Assembly (NCBI GenBank): GCA_903861195.1
Contig: CAIOTJ010000566.1
Coordinates: 1-39,787, forward strand
Length of the DNA stretch: 39,787 bases
Reading direction: 5' to 3'
From: an uncultured Planctomycetaceae bacterium
GTDB lineage: Bacteria; Planctomycetota; Planctomycetia; Planctomycetales; Planctomycetaceae
In this document: piece by piece, positions 15,754 to 23,901 of the stretch
Numbering within the stretch: the stretch's first letter is position 1
How the letters are laid out: the number at the start of each line of letters is the position of its first letter
Notes under the pieces: model-generated
Told to the model about the DNA's origin: nothing
Seen by the model: the letters and a program-made list of their open reading frames with translations, nothing else
The model's database searches: none
Program-made: the position numbers and the translations under genes

Positions 15754-16692
15754 TCAGCTGGGGGCTTGTTCCGGCGGCGGGAGCCGGCGGAATTCCATCA
15801 CGCCGTCCCGGGAAATCACCAGCCCCGGCCAGCGGCCGACACCCGGAACGTCCAGGTAGACCACCTCCCCCTCCGGACCGGGCTCGCGTCCCAGCGGGAT
15901 CACGTCCCCCACCTCCAGATTCCATACCTCGGCGGCGGGAAGGTCGACTTCAGCCAACACCACCTCCGCGGTCACCGTCCCGGCCGCTGCGGCAGTTGTC
16001 GCCCCTCCCTCGGGGGGTTCCTCCAGAAGGGCCACCACACCCGACGGAAGGCCGAAGGTCAACACCCCTGCCAATCCGGTCCCCGTGACCTGCAGGCCCC
16101 ACAGCGCGCCTGGTCGAGACGTGGCGGGGAGAGACGTGGCGGGGAGGCCGACAGCCGCGTTCCCGGCTCCCAGCACGCCCGCTCCCAGCACGCCAGCTCC
16201 CGACCCCCCTCCCGAGAACCCGGCGGTTGCGCACCGCGGGGGAGAGGTGCCTTCGACCGAGACGGGCCACAGGCAAGGAATGGTCAGGGGCAGACCCGAG
16301 ACTGCATGCAGCGCGGCACAGAACTCCACCGCCGCCCGCAGAGCCAGCCGTTCCAACAACTGCAGCTCGAGCCGTCCCCAGGATGGCCCGGCTGCATTTC
16401 GGTCTCCGGTCTCGAGCCCCGTTTCCGTCGCCCCCAACATCCGACCCAACACCCCCTGGCAAAGCTGTGGCGAGAGCTCGACCCGCAGTGAATCATCGAA
16501 CGGTTCCAGGGGGCCTTCCCAGCACGGTCCCGCGGAGCCGCTCTCGGCCAGCAACGGTGCCATTGCACTCCACTCCAGCGAGGTGCGAACCAGTTCACCC
16601 CAGGCAGTCTCCAGACGGGGAGCCAACCGCGTCAGCACGGCGTTCCACAACGGTCCCACGAGGGGGCGCGGTCGGGGCGGGGTCTCGTTCAC
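15754..16692 (-). CDS. SpoA-domain protein, FliM/FliN-like
   Basis: The C-terminal 75 residues fit the SpoA domain shared by FliM, FliN and type III secretion C-ring proteins: AEVVLAEVDLPAAEVWNLEV, GDVIPLG, then a short strand-rich end with DGVMEFRRL. The preceding region (LWNAVLTRLAPRLETAW, then VELSPQLCQGVLGRMLG) resembles a degenerate FliM middle domain. A repetitive Gly/Ala/Pro linker between them includes GAGVLGAGVLGAG and LPATSLPATS. Flagellar FliM/N form the motor switch. This gene is isolated from other flagellar genes, so a switch role is inferred, not shown. The start is uncertain: GTG at 16692 (312 residues) is chosen, since the frame upstream to a TTG at 16800 looks non-coding. 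It lies downstream of proA on the same strand. Confidence 0.68.
   Translation of the reverse strand: MNETPPRPRPLVGPLWNAVLTRLAPRLETAWGELVRTSLEWSAMAPLLAESGSAGPCWEGPLEPFDDSLRVELSPQLCQGVLGRMLGATETGLETGDRNAAGPSWGRLELQLLERLALRAAVEFCAALHAVSGLPLTIPCLWPVSVEGTSPPRCATAGFSGGGSGAGVLGAGVLGAGNAAVGLPATSLPATSRPGALWGLQVTGTGLAGVLTFGLPSGVVALLEEPPEGGATTAAAAGTVTAEVVLAEVDLPAAEVWNLEVGDVIPLGREPGPEGEVVYLDVPGVGRWPGLVISRDGVMEFRRLPPPEQAPS
16116..16195. repeat. Two 15-bp tandem duplications in the linker
   Basis: GAGACGTGGCGGGGA occurs twice head to tail (16116-16130, 16131-16145). GCTCCCAGCACGCC(C/A) occurs twice plus a partial third copy (16166-16180, 16181-16195, then GCTCCCG). Both keep the reading frame and create the PATSLPATS-like and GAGVL-like peptide repeats of the SpoA-domain protein's linker. 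Confidence 0.8.
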
Positions 16693-16858
16693 GGCACACT
16701 CATCGGGTTGGGAACGCGTCGCGGGACTTTGGTCGCACGGATGTCCCCACAGACTGCCAGGCGGAATGCCCTGACTCGGACCACAGACCTGAATGGCCAA
16801 CTCCCGAGCGGGGCGTGCGGAGGTGGATGGAGTGGGTACTGCCCGGGCAACGGTCCGG

Positions 16859-18166
16859 TCAACCGCGGATGTGGCCGGTCCCTTCGACGAGGTACTTGTA
16901 GCTGGTCAACTCGCGCAGGCCGCACGGACCGCGGGCGTGCAGTTTGTCGGTACTGATGCCAATCTCGGCCCCCAGGCCGAGTTCGCCGCCATCGTTGAAC
17001 CGGGTGCTGGCATTCACCATGACCGCCGAAGAATCGACCGCCAGCAAGAACTGCCGAGCCGCCCCGAGATCGCTGGTGACGATCGCATCGGTGTGGTGCG
17101 AGCCAAATGTGTCAATGTGCCCGATCGCCATCGCCAGATCGTCGACCACCCGAACCGAGAGGATCAGTTCGAGATACTCGGTGTGGTAGTCGGCGTCGGT
17201 GGCGGGGCGACAGCCGGGCAGCAGCGCCCGGGTGGCCGCACAACCCCGCAGTTCGACCCCCGCAGCCTGCAGCTCGGCGGCCGCCTGGGGCAGGAATGCC
17301 GGGGCAATCTCGCGATGGACCAGCAGGGTTTCGGCCGCGTTGCAGACTCCCGGCCGCTGGCACTTGGCATTGACGATGATCCGGCGGGCCATCGCCAGGT
17401 CTGCCGAGCGGTCGACATAGACGTGGCAAATCCCGTCGTAGTGCTTGATGACCGGCATGCGGGCCTCGGCCATCACCCGCTCGATCAGTCCCTTGCCCCC
17501 CCGGGGGATGGTCACGGCGATCTTGTCGGAGAGCGCCAGAAAGTGCCCCACCACGCCCCGGTCGATCGTCTCGACCAATTGCACGGCTGCCGGGGGGAGC
17601 CCCGTGGCCTCCAGGGCATCGCGCAGCAGGTGGTACAGGGCGAGATTGCTGTGGAAGGCCTCTTTGCCCCCCCGCAGGATCACGGCATTGCCGCTTTTGA
17701 CGCAGATGGCCGCCGCATCGACGGTGACGTTGGGACGAGATTCGTAGATGAAGAAGACGACTCCCAGAGGGACCCGCACCCGGCGCACCTGCAACCCGTT
17801 CGGGCGGACCTCACCATCGATCACCTCCCCGACGGGATCGGTCTGGGCGGCGATTTCGTCGAGGGCCGTCGCGAGGCTGGCCATGCGCGAGGGGGTGAGA
17901 CGCAGCCGGTCGATCGCCGCGGCATTCAATCCCAACCCGGGGGCCTGCTCGAGGTCGATCTGGTTGGCCGCCAGGACCGACTGGGGAGCCTCCCTCAGCC
18001 GGCGGGCACACTCTGTCAACCAGGCGTTTTTCCGGGCCCCATCGACCAGCAGCAGCGCGCGTGAGGCGGCCTGGGCCCGGCTGGCCACCAGGTCGGCATA
18101 AGCTGCCAAGTCGGTTCCCGGCAAATCACCTACCACGTCCCACTCTCCCGTGTTCTGAAGACGCAT
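16859..18166 (-). CDS. proA: Gamma-glutamyl phosphate reductase
   Basis: ProA reduces gamma-glutamyl phosphate with NADPH to glutamate semialdehyde, the second step of proline synthesis. The 435-residue length is typical. Visible features are the cofactor-binding [19 protein letters not shown] (132-150), [13 protein letters not shown], and the catalytic cysteine C275 in [15 protein letters not shown]. The C-terminal oligomerisation region has [20 protein letters not shown] and [17 protein letters not shown] at 18166 is chosen; upstream in-frame codons are not like ProA. The usual partner proB is not beside it. Divergent queF lies across a 262-bp gap. Confidence 0.96.
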   Translation of the reverse strand: MRLQNTGEWDVVGDLPGTDLAAYADLVASRAQAASRALLLVDGARKNAWLTECARRLREAPQSVLAANQIDLEQAPGLGLNAAAIDRLRLTPSRMASLATALDEIAAQTDPVGEVIDGEVRPNGLQVRRVRVPLGVVFFIYESRPNVTVDAAAICVKSGNAVILRGGKEAFHSNLALYHLLRDALEATGLPPAAVQLVETIDRGVVGHFLALSDKIAVTIPRGGKGLIERVMAEARMPVIKHYDGICHVYVDRSADLAMARRIIVNAKCQRPGVCNAAETLLVHREIAPAFLPQAAAELQAAGVELRGCAATRALLPGCRPATDADYHTEYLELILSVRVVDDLAMAIGHIDTFGSHHTDAIVTSDLGAARQFLLAVDSSAVMVNASTRFNDGGELGLGAEIGISTDKLHARGPCGLRELTSYKYLVEGTGHIRG

Positions 18167-18355
18167 TCTGCAGTTGATCCCCGATCGGCAGGGGTCGCGA
18201 GGGGCCGGAGTATCCGGCACGACGAACACTGTGTCAACGTGGCTGCAACCCCTGGAACGGCCGGGCGTGGAGCCGTCTGACACTTCCCCACAGGTCACCC
18301 CCACACTTGTGACCGCGCTGCCCGCCCGACCGCAGGGGGCAGAACGCGTCGGGTG

Positions 18356-18383
18356 ATGACAGGGGCGAACCGGGAACTATGAT
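18356..18383 (+). promoter_or_regulatory. Candidate promoter of queF
   Basis: ATGACA (18356-18361), a 16-nt spacer and TATGAT (18378-18383); each box matches consensus at five of six positions. Transcription would begin near 18390, giving a leader of about 40 nt. The leader contains GGCACA twice, 4 nt apart, and no clear preQ1 riboswitch. Confidence 0.45.
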
Positions 18384-18428
18384 AAACAACTGGCACAGGT
18401 CGGCACAAAAGCAAGTTCAGGAACCGTG

Positions 18429-18803
18429 ATGAGTGAGATTCTGCGAGAAACGCTGGAGGTGTTTGACAATCCGTATCCGGGCCGGGAGTACGAGATTGAG
18501 ACCATCTGCCCCGAATTCACTTCGATGTGTCCCAAGACGGGCCAGCCCGATTTCGGCACACTGACGCTGATTTACGTACCGCACAAGGTGTGCATCGAGC
18601 TGAAGTCGCTCAAGATGTACCTGCAGCAGTATCGCAATCACGGTGCCTACTACGAGAACGTCACCAACAAGATTCTCGATGATCTGGTGGCAGTCTCGCA
18701 CCCCCGCTGGATGACCCTGCAGGCCGCATTTACGCCCCGGGGAGGCATTCGCACCAACGTCACGGTCAAGTACCACGCCCAGGAACGCCTGGGGGGTCAG
18801 TAG
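18429..18803 (+). CDS. queF: NADPH-dependent preQ0 reductase QueF
   Basis: QueF reduces the nitrile of 7-cyano-7-deazaguanine (preQ0) to preQ1, a step in queuosine tRNA modification. The 124-residue product is of the short, single-domain (type I) class. The catalytic cysteine C34 and proton-donor aspartate D41 lie in [13 protein letters not shown], and the QueF motif ELKSLKMYL follows. The ATG at 18429 has AGGAA 5 nt upstream; a GTG directly before it (18426) is too close to that site. No other queuosine genes are adjacent, so it works with genes elsewhere. Confidence 0.94.
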   Translation: MSEILRETLEVFDNPYPGREYEIETICPEFTSMCPKTGQPDFGTLTLIYVPHKVCIELKSLKMYLQQYRNHGAYYENVTNKILDDLVAVSHPRWMTLQAAFTPRGGIRTNVTVKYHAQERLGGQ

Positions 18804-19050
18804 GGGGCCGCATTGGGCGTGCGGGAGTCGCAGCCTCGGCAACGCGACTGAGAGCGCGGGCCCTCCTCCATCTCCGTGGTCCGATGGGGATGAGGAGCGG
18901 TGTCCCGGTCGATGACAACTCCGGTCGGATTCCTCTGGTGCGGCCCGCCGTCGGGGGGCATGGGCAAGCTTGTTCGACAACGAGCGGTGGCGGCCGATAT
19001 CCTCAGCGTTTTGCCCAGACGGTTCCCAGCGGCGATTTGAGGAGTGCGCG

Positions 19051-21084
19051 ATGGCCAATGATTCCCGAGAGCGGTTTCTCCACACCCTGCTCAAGCGGTT
19101 CGACACGCTGCGTGCCGTCGATCGATTGCCGGAATCGGCCGAGGCGTGGCAGTCCCAGCGGACGGCGTTGCGGCAGCAGCTGCTGGCCTCACTGGGGGAC
19201 TTTCCGACTGAGAAATGTCCACTGGAACCGCGCGTTCTGGGAGAACTGGCCCGGGATGGTTACCGGGTCGAGAAGGTGGTCTTTCAGACTCTGCCCGGCG
19301 TCTTGATGACGGCCAACGCCTATGTTCCCCAAGGGGAGGGGAAGCGCCCGGCGGTGCTGTGCGTGCATGGTCACTGGAAGGGAGCCAAGCAGGACCCGGT
19401 TCCGCAGGCCCGCTGCATCGGCCTGGCCAAGCTGGGGTTTTTCGTGCTGGCGGTCGACGCGTTTGGGGCCGGGGAACGAGGAATTGGCAAGGCCCTGGGC
19501 GAGTACCATGGCGAGATGACCGGGGCCACGCTGCTGCCGCTGGGAATGCCCCTGCCCGGACTGCAGGTCTACGAAAACATGCGGGCGGTCGATTACCTGC
19601 AGTCGCGCCCCGAGGTCGATGGAACCCGGATTGGCATCACGGGGGCCAGCGGTGGCGGCAACCAGACGATGTATGCCGGGGCGCTCGATGAACGCTTCGG
19701 CTGCGTGGTACCGACCTGCTCGGCGGGAACCTACCGTTCGTACCTGGGGGCCGCCTGTTGTGTGTGCGAACTGGTCCCCGACGCCATGACCTACACCGAG
19801 GAATGGGCCATTCTCGCGCTCGTCGCCCCCCGGGCGTTGCTGGTTCAGAACGCCACGCGCGATGCCTTCCAGTTCTCGGTGGGAGAGGCGCAGCAGTCGA
19901 TTGCGAAAGCCCAGCACGTCTACCGTCTGCAAGGCCACGCGGGCAAGATCGCCCACACCATTTTCGAATCGGGGCACGACTACAACCGGCCGATGCGTGA
20001 GGCGATGTACGGCTGGATGACGCTGCACCTGAAGGGGGAAGGACAGGGCAATCCAATTCCCGAGCCGCCAGTGCAACCCGAAGACCCCGAGACCCTGCGG
20101 TGCTATCCGGGAGAGACCCGTCCCGATGATTTTATGACGCTGCCGCGATTCGCCGCACAACAGGCCGCGAAGCAGATCGCCGAGCACCGCGCCGCCTGGC
20201 CCACGCATCTCGAGATGTGGAAGACGCACACCCTGCAAACCCGCCAGATTCTGCGGTCGGGCGTCCTGGGTGGCGGCGACTGGACCGACTGGCGGGTGAG
20301 TCTGCTGGAAGAGACCAAGACCGACGGAATGCGCCGCCTGCGGTACCAGACCGAACCGGGTCTCGAATTGACCCTGCTGGGCCAACCCGGAGCGCGCGGG
20401 CGGGGGACGTACCTCGTGCTCGACCTGGCGGGGAGCGACCACGCGCGAACCCAACCGCTGGTGCAGGAACTCGAACAGGGGGGGGCCACCGTGTGGTGTG
20501 CCGACCTGCGGGCCAGCGGCCGCCACGCCCTCGCGGGGGACACCATTGGCAAGGCCCCGGATCACAACTCGGCTGAGTGGTCGATCTGGACGGGGCGGCC
20601 CCTGTTGGGGCAGTGGATCGCCGACGCGGCGGTGGCGGTCGAGGCGGTCCACCGTCACAGTCAGCAGCCGACCGAGGGTTCCCCGGCGGGATCGGTCACG
20701 GTGGTGGGCCTGGGACCGGCGTCCATGATCGCCCTGGGGGTGGGGATCTACGATCCCCGGGTGCAGCGGGTGGTGATGGTGCAGGGACTGGCCAGCTTCC
20801 GCACCGAGACCCCCTACACGGGGCAATGGATGGGGCTGTTCGCCCCGGGAATCCTCCGGGACGCCGGCGACATTCCCCAACTGGCCGCGTTGCTGGCCCC
20901 CCGCAAACTGGTCATCGCCGGTGGAGTGCGGGGAGATGGCACGGCACTCGCCCCCGAAGCCCTGCGCGACGCGTGGGGAGACACCCGCTCGATCTATCGG
21001 CTGCAGGGTGTCGAGGGGCATCTCGCGTTTCTGGACGAACCCCCCGGCCCCGAACTGGCCCGCCGTCTCCAGGCGGGGGAATGA
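19051..21084 (+). CDS. Large alpha/beta hydrolase, acetyl-esterase-like
   Basis: A 677-residue protein with no signal peptide or membrane helix. Residues about 60-330 form an alpha/beta hydrolase related to acetyl xylan esterases: oxyanion segment CVHGHWK (104-110), nucleophile S200 in GITGASGGGNQ, and likely acid D271 and H309 in FESGHDY. The second half (about 400-660) again shows alpha/beta-type strands, such as TYLVLDLAGSDH and VTVVGLGPASMIALG. The GxSxG serine is replaced by GLGPAS, so it looks like a second, probably non-catalytic, hydrolase-like domain. ATG at 19051 has GAGGAG 6 nt upstream. The flavin oxidoreductase follows 79 nt later on the same strand and both end at one terminator. 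Substrate unknown. Confidence 0.8.
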   Translation: MANDSRERFLHTLLKRFDTLRAVDRLPESAEAWQSQRTALRQQLLASLGDFPTEKCPLEPRVLGELARDGYRVEKVVFQTLPGVLMTANAYVPQGEGKRPAVLCVHGHWKGAKQDPVPQARCIGLAKLGFFVLAVDAFGAGERGIGKALGEYHGEMTGATLLPLGMPLPGLQVYENMRAVDYLQSRPEVDGTRIGITGASGGGNQTMYAGALDERFGCVVPTCSAGTYRSYLGAACCVCELVPDAMTYTEEWAILALVAPRALLVQNATRDAFQFSVGEAQQSIAKAQHVYRLQGHAGKIAHTIFESGHDYNRPMREAMYGWMTLHLKGEGQGNPIPEPPVQPEDPETLRCYPGETRPDDFMTLPRFAAQQAAKQIAEHRAAWPTHLEMWKTHTLQTRQILRSGVLGGGDWTDWRVSLLEETKTDGMRRLRYQTEPGLELTLLGQPGARGRGTYLVLDLAGSDHARTQPLVQELEQGGATVWCADLRASGRHALAGDTIGKAPDHNSAEWSIWTGRPLLGQWIADAAVAVEAVHRHSQQPTEGSPAGSVTVVGLGPASMIALGVGIYDPRVQRVVMVQGLASFRTETPYTGQWMGLFAPGILRDAGDIPQLAALLAPRKLVIAGGVRGDGTALAPEALRDAWGDTRSIYRLQGVEGHLAFLDEPPGPELARRLQAGE

Positions 21085-21163
21085 CCGCCCCGCGGGCCCT
21101 CACGCCGACCGCGGCCGGTCGCCCAGCCCGCGGCTTTCCCTTCTGACTGATCCGAGAAATCCG

Positions 21164-22603
21164 ATGGCGCGTTACTTCAAGTACAAGACCATGGCGGACG
21201 TGGTCAACGATGCCACGCGTCTGGGGGGGGAACTGGTCCTCCAGGACGACCTCGCGCCGCTGTTCAGCCCCGCCACCGTGGCGGGACGCACGGTGGGGAA
21301 TCGACTGCTGATCCAGCCCATGGAGGGGTGCGACGGGACGCTGGAAGGGGCTCCCGATGAACTGACCTACCGGCGTTATCAGCGGTTTGGCGCGGGAGGG
21401 GCCAAGATCATCTGGGGAGAAGCCACTGCCATCGCTCCCGAGGCGCGGGCCAACACCCGGCAGCTGTGGATCTCGGAACGGACGGCGGCCGACCTGGGCC
21501 GGATGCTTGACGGGGCCCGGGCGTCACATCGCGCGGCGGGTTACCCGACGGACGATCTGTTGATTGGCCTGCAGCTGACGCACTCGGGGCGATACAGCGT
21601 GCCGCGCCCGTGGTTGGCCACACACGACCCCCTGCTGGCTCCTCTGACCATCGACAAGACCACCGGAAAGAAGGTCGACGCCTCGTACCCTCTGCTGTCG
21701 GACGATGATCTGCAGCGGATTGAAGACCAGTATGTGGCGGCGGCCCGACTGGCGCACCGCATAGGCTGCGACTTCGTCGACCTCAAGCAGTGTCATCGCT
21801 ACCTGCTCTCGGAATTGCTGGCCGCCCGCAACCGCCCGGGCAGGTATGGGGGCAGCTTCGAGAACCGAACACGGCTGATCCTCAACGTGGTCCGCCGGAT
21901 TCGCGCAGAAGTCCCCGGGCTGATCCTGGCCACCCGCTTCAACGCCTACGACGGCATCCCCCATCGCGGAGTGGGGACGGGAGAGGAATTTATTGGTCAA
22001 CCGGTGCCGCACGAACTGCCGCTGGTCTGTGCGTTTGGAACCGACCTGCAGTCCCCGGCGCGGGAACAACTGGAGGAACCGATTGCCCTGGCGACCCACT
22101 TGGTGCAGGCCGGGGTCTCGCTGTTGAATGTGACGATGGGGAACCCCTACGCCAATCCGCACCTCGTACGCCCCGCCGAGTTTCCGCCGGTCGATGGCTA
22201 CCACGCGCCAGAGCATCCCCTGGCGGGAGTCTTGCGGCATTTCCGGATCACGGCAGCAATCCAGCGGGCGGTTCCGGGAACTCCCGTCGCGGGGAGCGGC
22301 TACAGCTGGCTGCAGGACTTCGCGCCGCAAGCGGCCGCGGCGAATGTCGCCCTGGGTCAGGTCGCCTTCGCCGGGTTTGGCCGGGCCACACTCTCGCATC
22401 CCGATTTCGCCCGCTCGCTGGCCGAGACCGGGCAACTCAACCGCAAGCTGGTCTGTCGGACTTTTTCTTATTGCACAGGCCTGATGCGGGCCAAGGATCA
22501 TCCCCTGGGACAATACCCCACCGGATGCCCGCCGTTCGACAAAGAAGCGTACGGCGACTTGTGGAAAGAGGTGGAGCACAAGCGGAAACAGCCGGGCACC
22601 TGA
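21164..22603 (+). CDS. NADH:flavin oxidoreductase, Old Yellow Enzyme-like
   Basis: A 479-residue FMN-dependent oxidoreductase with the TIM-barrel of the Old Yellow Enzyme family. Landmarks: NRLLIQPMEGCDG near the start, GLQLTHSGRYS (135-144), and the barrel signature CDFVDLKQCHRYLLSELL (202-219) leading into RPGRYGGSFENRTRL. In most members that signature carries two substrate-binding histidines (HGAH); here the first is lysine (K208) and only H211 remains. A 2,4-dienoyl-CoA-reductase-type FeS cysteine cluster and second flavin domain are not present, although the C-terminus retains scattered cysteines. Substrate range is therefore uncertain. It follows the large hydrolase and precedes a strong terminator. 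ATG at 21164 is chosen; the longer upstream frame overlaps the hydrolase gene. Confidence 0.85.
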   Translation: MARYFKYKTMADVVNDATRLGGELVLQDDLAPLFSPATVAGRTVGNRLLIQPMEGCDGTLEGAPDELTYRRYQRFGAGGAKIIWGEATAIAPEARANTRQLWISERTAADLGRMLDGARASHRAAGYPTDDLLIGLQLTHSGRYSVPRPWLATHDPLLAPLTIDKTTGKKVDASYPLLSDDDLQRIEDQYVAAARLAHRIGCDFVDLKQCHRYLLSELLAARNRPGRYGGSFENRTRLILNVVRRIRAEVPGLILATRFNAYDGIPHRGVGTGEEFIGQPVPHELPLVCAFGTDLQSPAREQLEEPIALATHLVQAGVSLLNVTMGNPYANPHLVRPAEFPPVDGYHAPEHPLAGVLRHFRITAAIQRAVPGTPVAGSGYSWLQDFAPQAAAANVALGQVAFAGFGRATLSHPDFARSLAETGQLNRKLVCRTFSYCTGLMRAKDHPLGQYPTGCPPFDKEAYGDLWKEVEHKRKQPGT

Positions 22604-22676
22604 CAGCCACCGCACCGGGACGCCATGTCGCCGACTTGGCGACGTTTGGGGCCCCTCTGGATTTGCCACCAAACGC

Positions 22677-22723
22677 CCACAGCCCTGTCAACGGTCGAGA
22701 CCGTCGACAGGGCTGTGGTTTTT
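22677..22723 (+). terminator. Strong intrinsic terminator
   Basis: CCACAGCCCTGTC (22677-22689) pairs perfectly with GACAGGGCTGTGG (22706-22718). Inside, ACGGT pairs with ACCGT around a 4-nt loop, separated from the main stem by one mismatch. TTTTT follows at once (22719-22723). It ends the plus-strand hydrolase/oxidoreductase transcript, 73 nt after the stop codon. The minus side has only a short run of three Ts. Confidence 0.9.
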
Positions 22724-22751
22724 CAAACAGGTCGGCTTTCGGGTGCCAGAC

Positions 22752-23651
22752 TCACTTCGCCGGAGTGGGGAAGGATCCCGGCGAGGGCACACTGGTCGTG
22801 GGTGCCGAGTAGACGGGAGTCCCCGCCGCGGGCGCCGCCAGCGGTTCGCTGGTCATGGGACCGCTCATCACCGGACCACTCGGCATGGTCGCCGAGTGCC
22901 AGCCGGTCGAGCCTTCGATCGGCATTCCCGAGGGGAACGCCCCACCCTGCACATAGCCCCCCTGAACGTAGCCTGCAGGGGCATACCCTCCCTGCATCAT
23001 GGGCGAGCCCTGCAGCATGGCACCCTGGGGATAAGACGAGGCTCCTCCCCCGGCACATCCCGAGCAGCCGCTGCTGGGCGGGCTGGAGATCATCTCGCCG
23101 TACATCGGCCCCCCCCCCATCGCCGAGGGCTGCCAGCCCCCTTCACTGATGTAGCCTTCGTTTGCTGCAGCGGAGAAGCCGCCCGAGCATGAACTGCAGC
23201 CACCGCACGAGCCGTAAGACACCGGCCCCGCACTGGCCCCCACGGGGCCGCACGAAAGTTCGGCACCGCAACTGCCAGAGCAGGAGGCAACACCGCAGGC
23301 ATCACAGCCGCGGCCCGGCCGACGGCCCCCGCGGCGGGCCATCCGGCGATCGCGGGGACTTTGCCGCACGCAGTCATCGCACAGACCGCAATCGTCATTC
23401 CGGCGACGATGACGCCGTCCGCATTCGGTGCAATCGGAGAAGTCGTCGGCACACACCTCGTCCCGCCCATGGGGACGGTGATGCTGCAGACGGGCCTGGC
23501 GGGGAGACGCGGCGGCTCCACAGGAACTGGCCGCACCGCAGCCGCCCGGCTGCCAATCGGAACATCCGCTCTTGTGACGGCAGTAGTGATAGCAGCCAGA
23601 GCTGGTCGTGGTGACCAACAGCCCCAGAGCCAGCAACATCAAGCGATTCAT
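22752..23651 (-). CDS. Cys-rich putative lipoprotein
   Basis: No known domain. The 299-residue product opens with a hydrophobic signal segment (MNRLMLLALGLLV) ending at TSSGC, where C20 could be lipidated; serine at -3 is atypical for a lipobox. The mature part has about 21 cysteines, most before residue 190, many spaced CxxC (DCTEC, CGLCDDC, CDAC, CGGCSSC, CSGC), mixed with His/Arg-rich and Gly/Ser-rich stretches. The last 110 residues are Gly/Met/Pro-rich with repeats such as GGYVQGGYVQGG. This suggests metal binding or disulfide cross-linking at the cell surface. The start at 23651 is supported by the signal segment; 23663 is also possible. It follows the TolC-like gene on the same strand, 250 nt downstream. 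Confidence 0.6.
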   Translation of the reverse strand: MNRLMLLALGLLVTTTSSGCYHYCRHKSGCSDWQPGGCGAASSCGAAASPRQARLQHHRPHGRDEVCADDFSDCTECGRRHRRRNDDCGLCDDCVRQSPRDRRMARRGGRRPGRGCDACGVASCSGSCGAELSCGPVGASAGPVSYGSCGGCSSCSGGFSAAANEGYISEGGWQPSAMGGGPMYGEMISSPPSSGCSGCAGGGASSYPQGAMLQGSPMMQGGYAPAGYVQGGYVQGGAFPSGMPIEGSTGWHSATMPSGPVMSGPMTSEPLAAPAAGTPVYSAPTTSVPSPGSFPTPAK

Positions 23652-23901
23652 GGCTGAATCCATCGGCGAGGGTGAACAACAGGGCCGGTCCGCAAAGTGT
23701 GCGGCTGGCCTGTTGAGAAAGATCGTCATGTTCCGCACCGATCTTGAATCCGTTCGTCTTGACACAATCGACAAACTTGACCGGCGGGCGCAAAACAAAC
23801 CGGCCTCAGGCTGCCAACGGAGGGCAGCCGGGGCCGGCGGTCATTTCGGAATCACAGCGTCACCCACTCACGGGCGATCCGCGATGAGTCATTCCAAGGG
23901 T

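Noticed and set aside
16793-18064. A 423-codon plus-strand open frame
   Set aside because: Complement of proA; no domain, no ribosome site.
18384-18428. preQ1 riboswitch before queF
   Set aside because: The leader is only about 40 nt and lacks the stem-loop plus A-rich tail pairing of the known preQ1 classes.
22677-22723. Inverted repeat as a mobile-element end
   Set aside because: The loop-closed stem followed by five Ts just after a gene fits an intrinsic terminator, and no transposase or target duplication is nearby.
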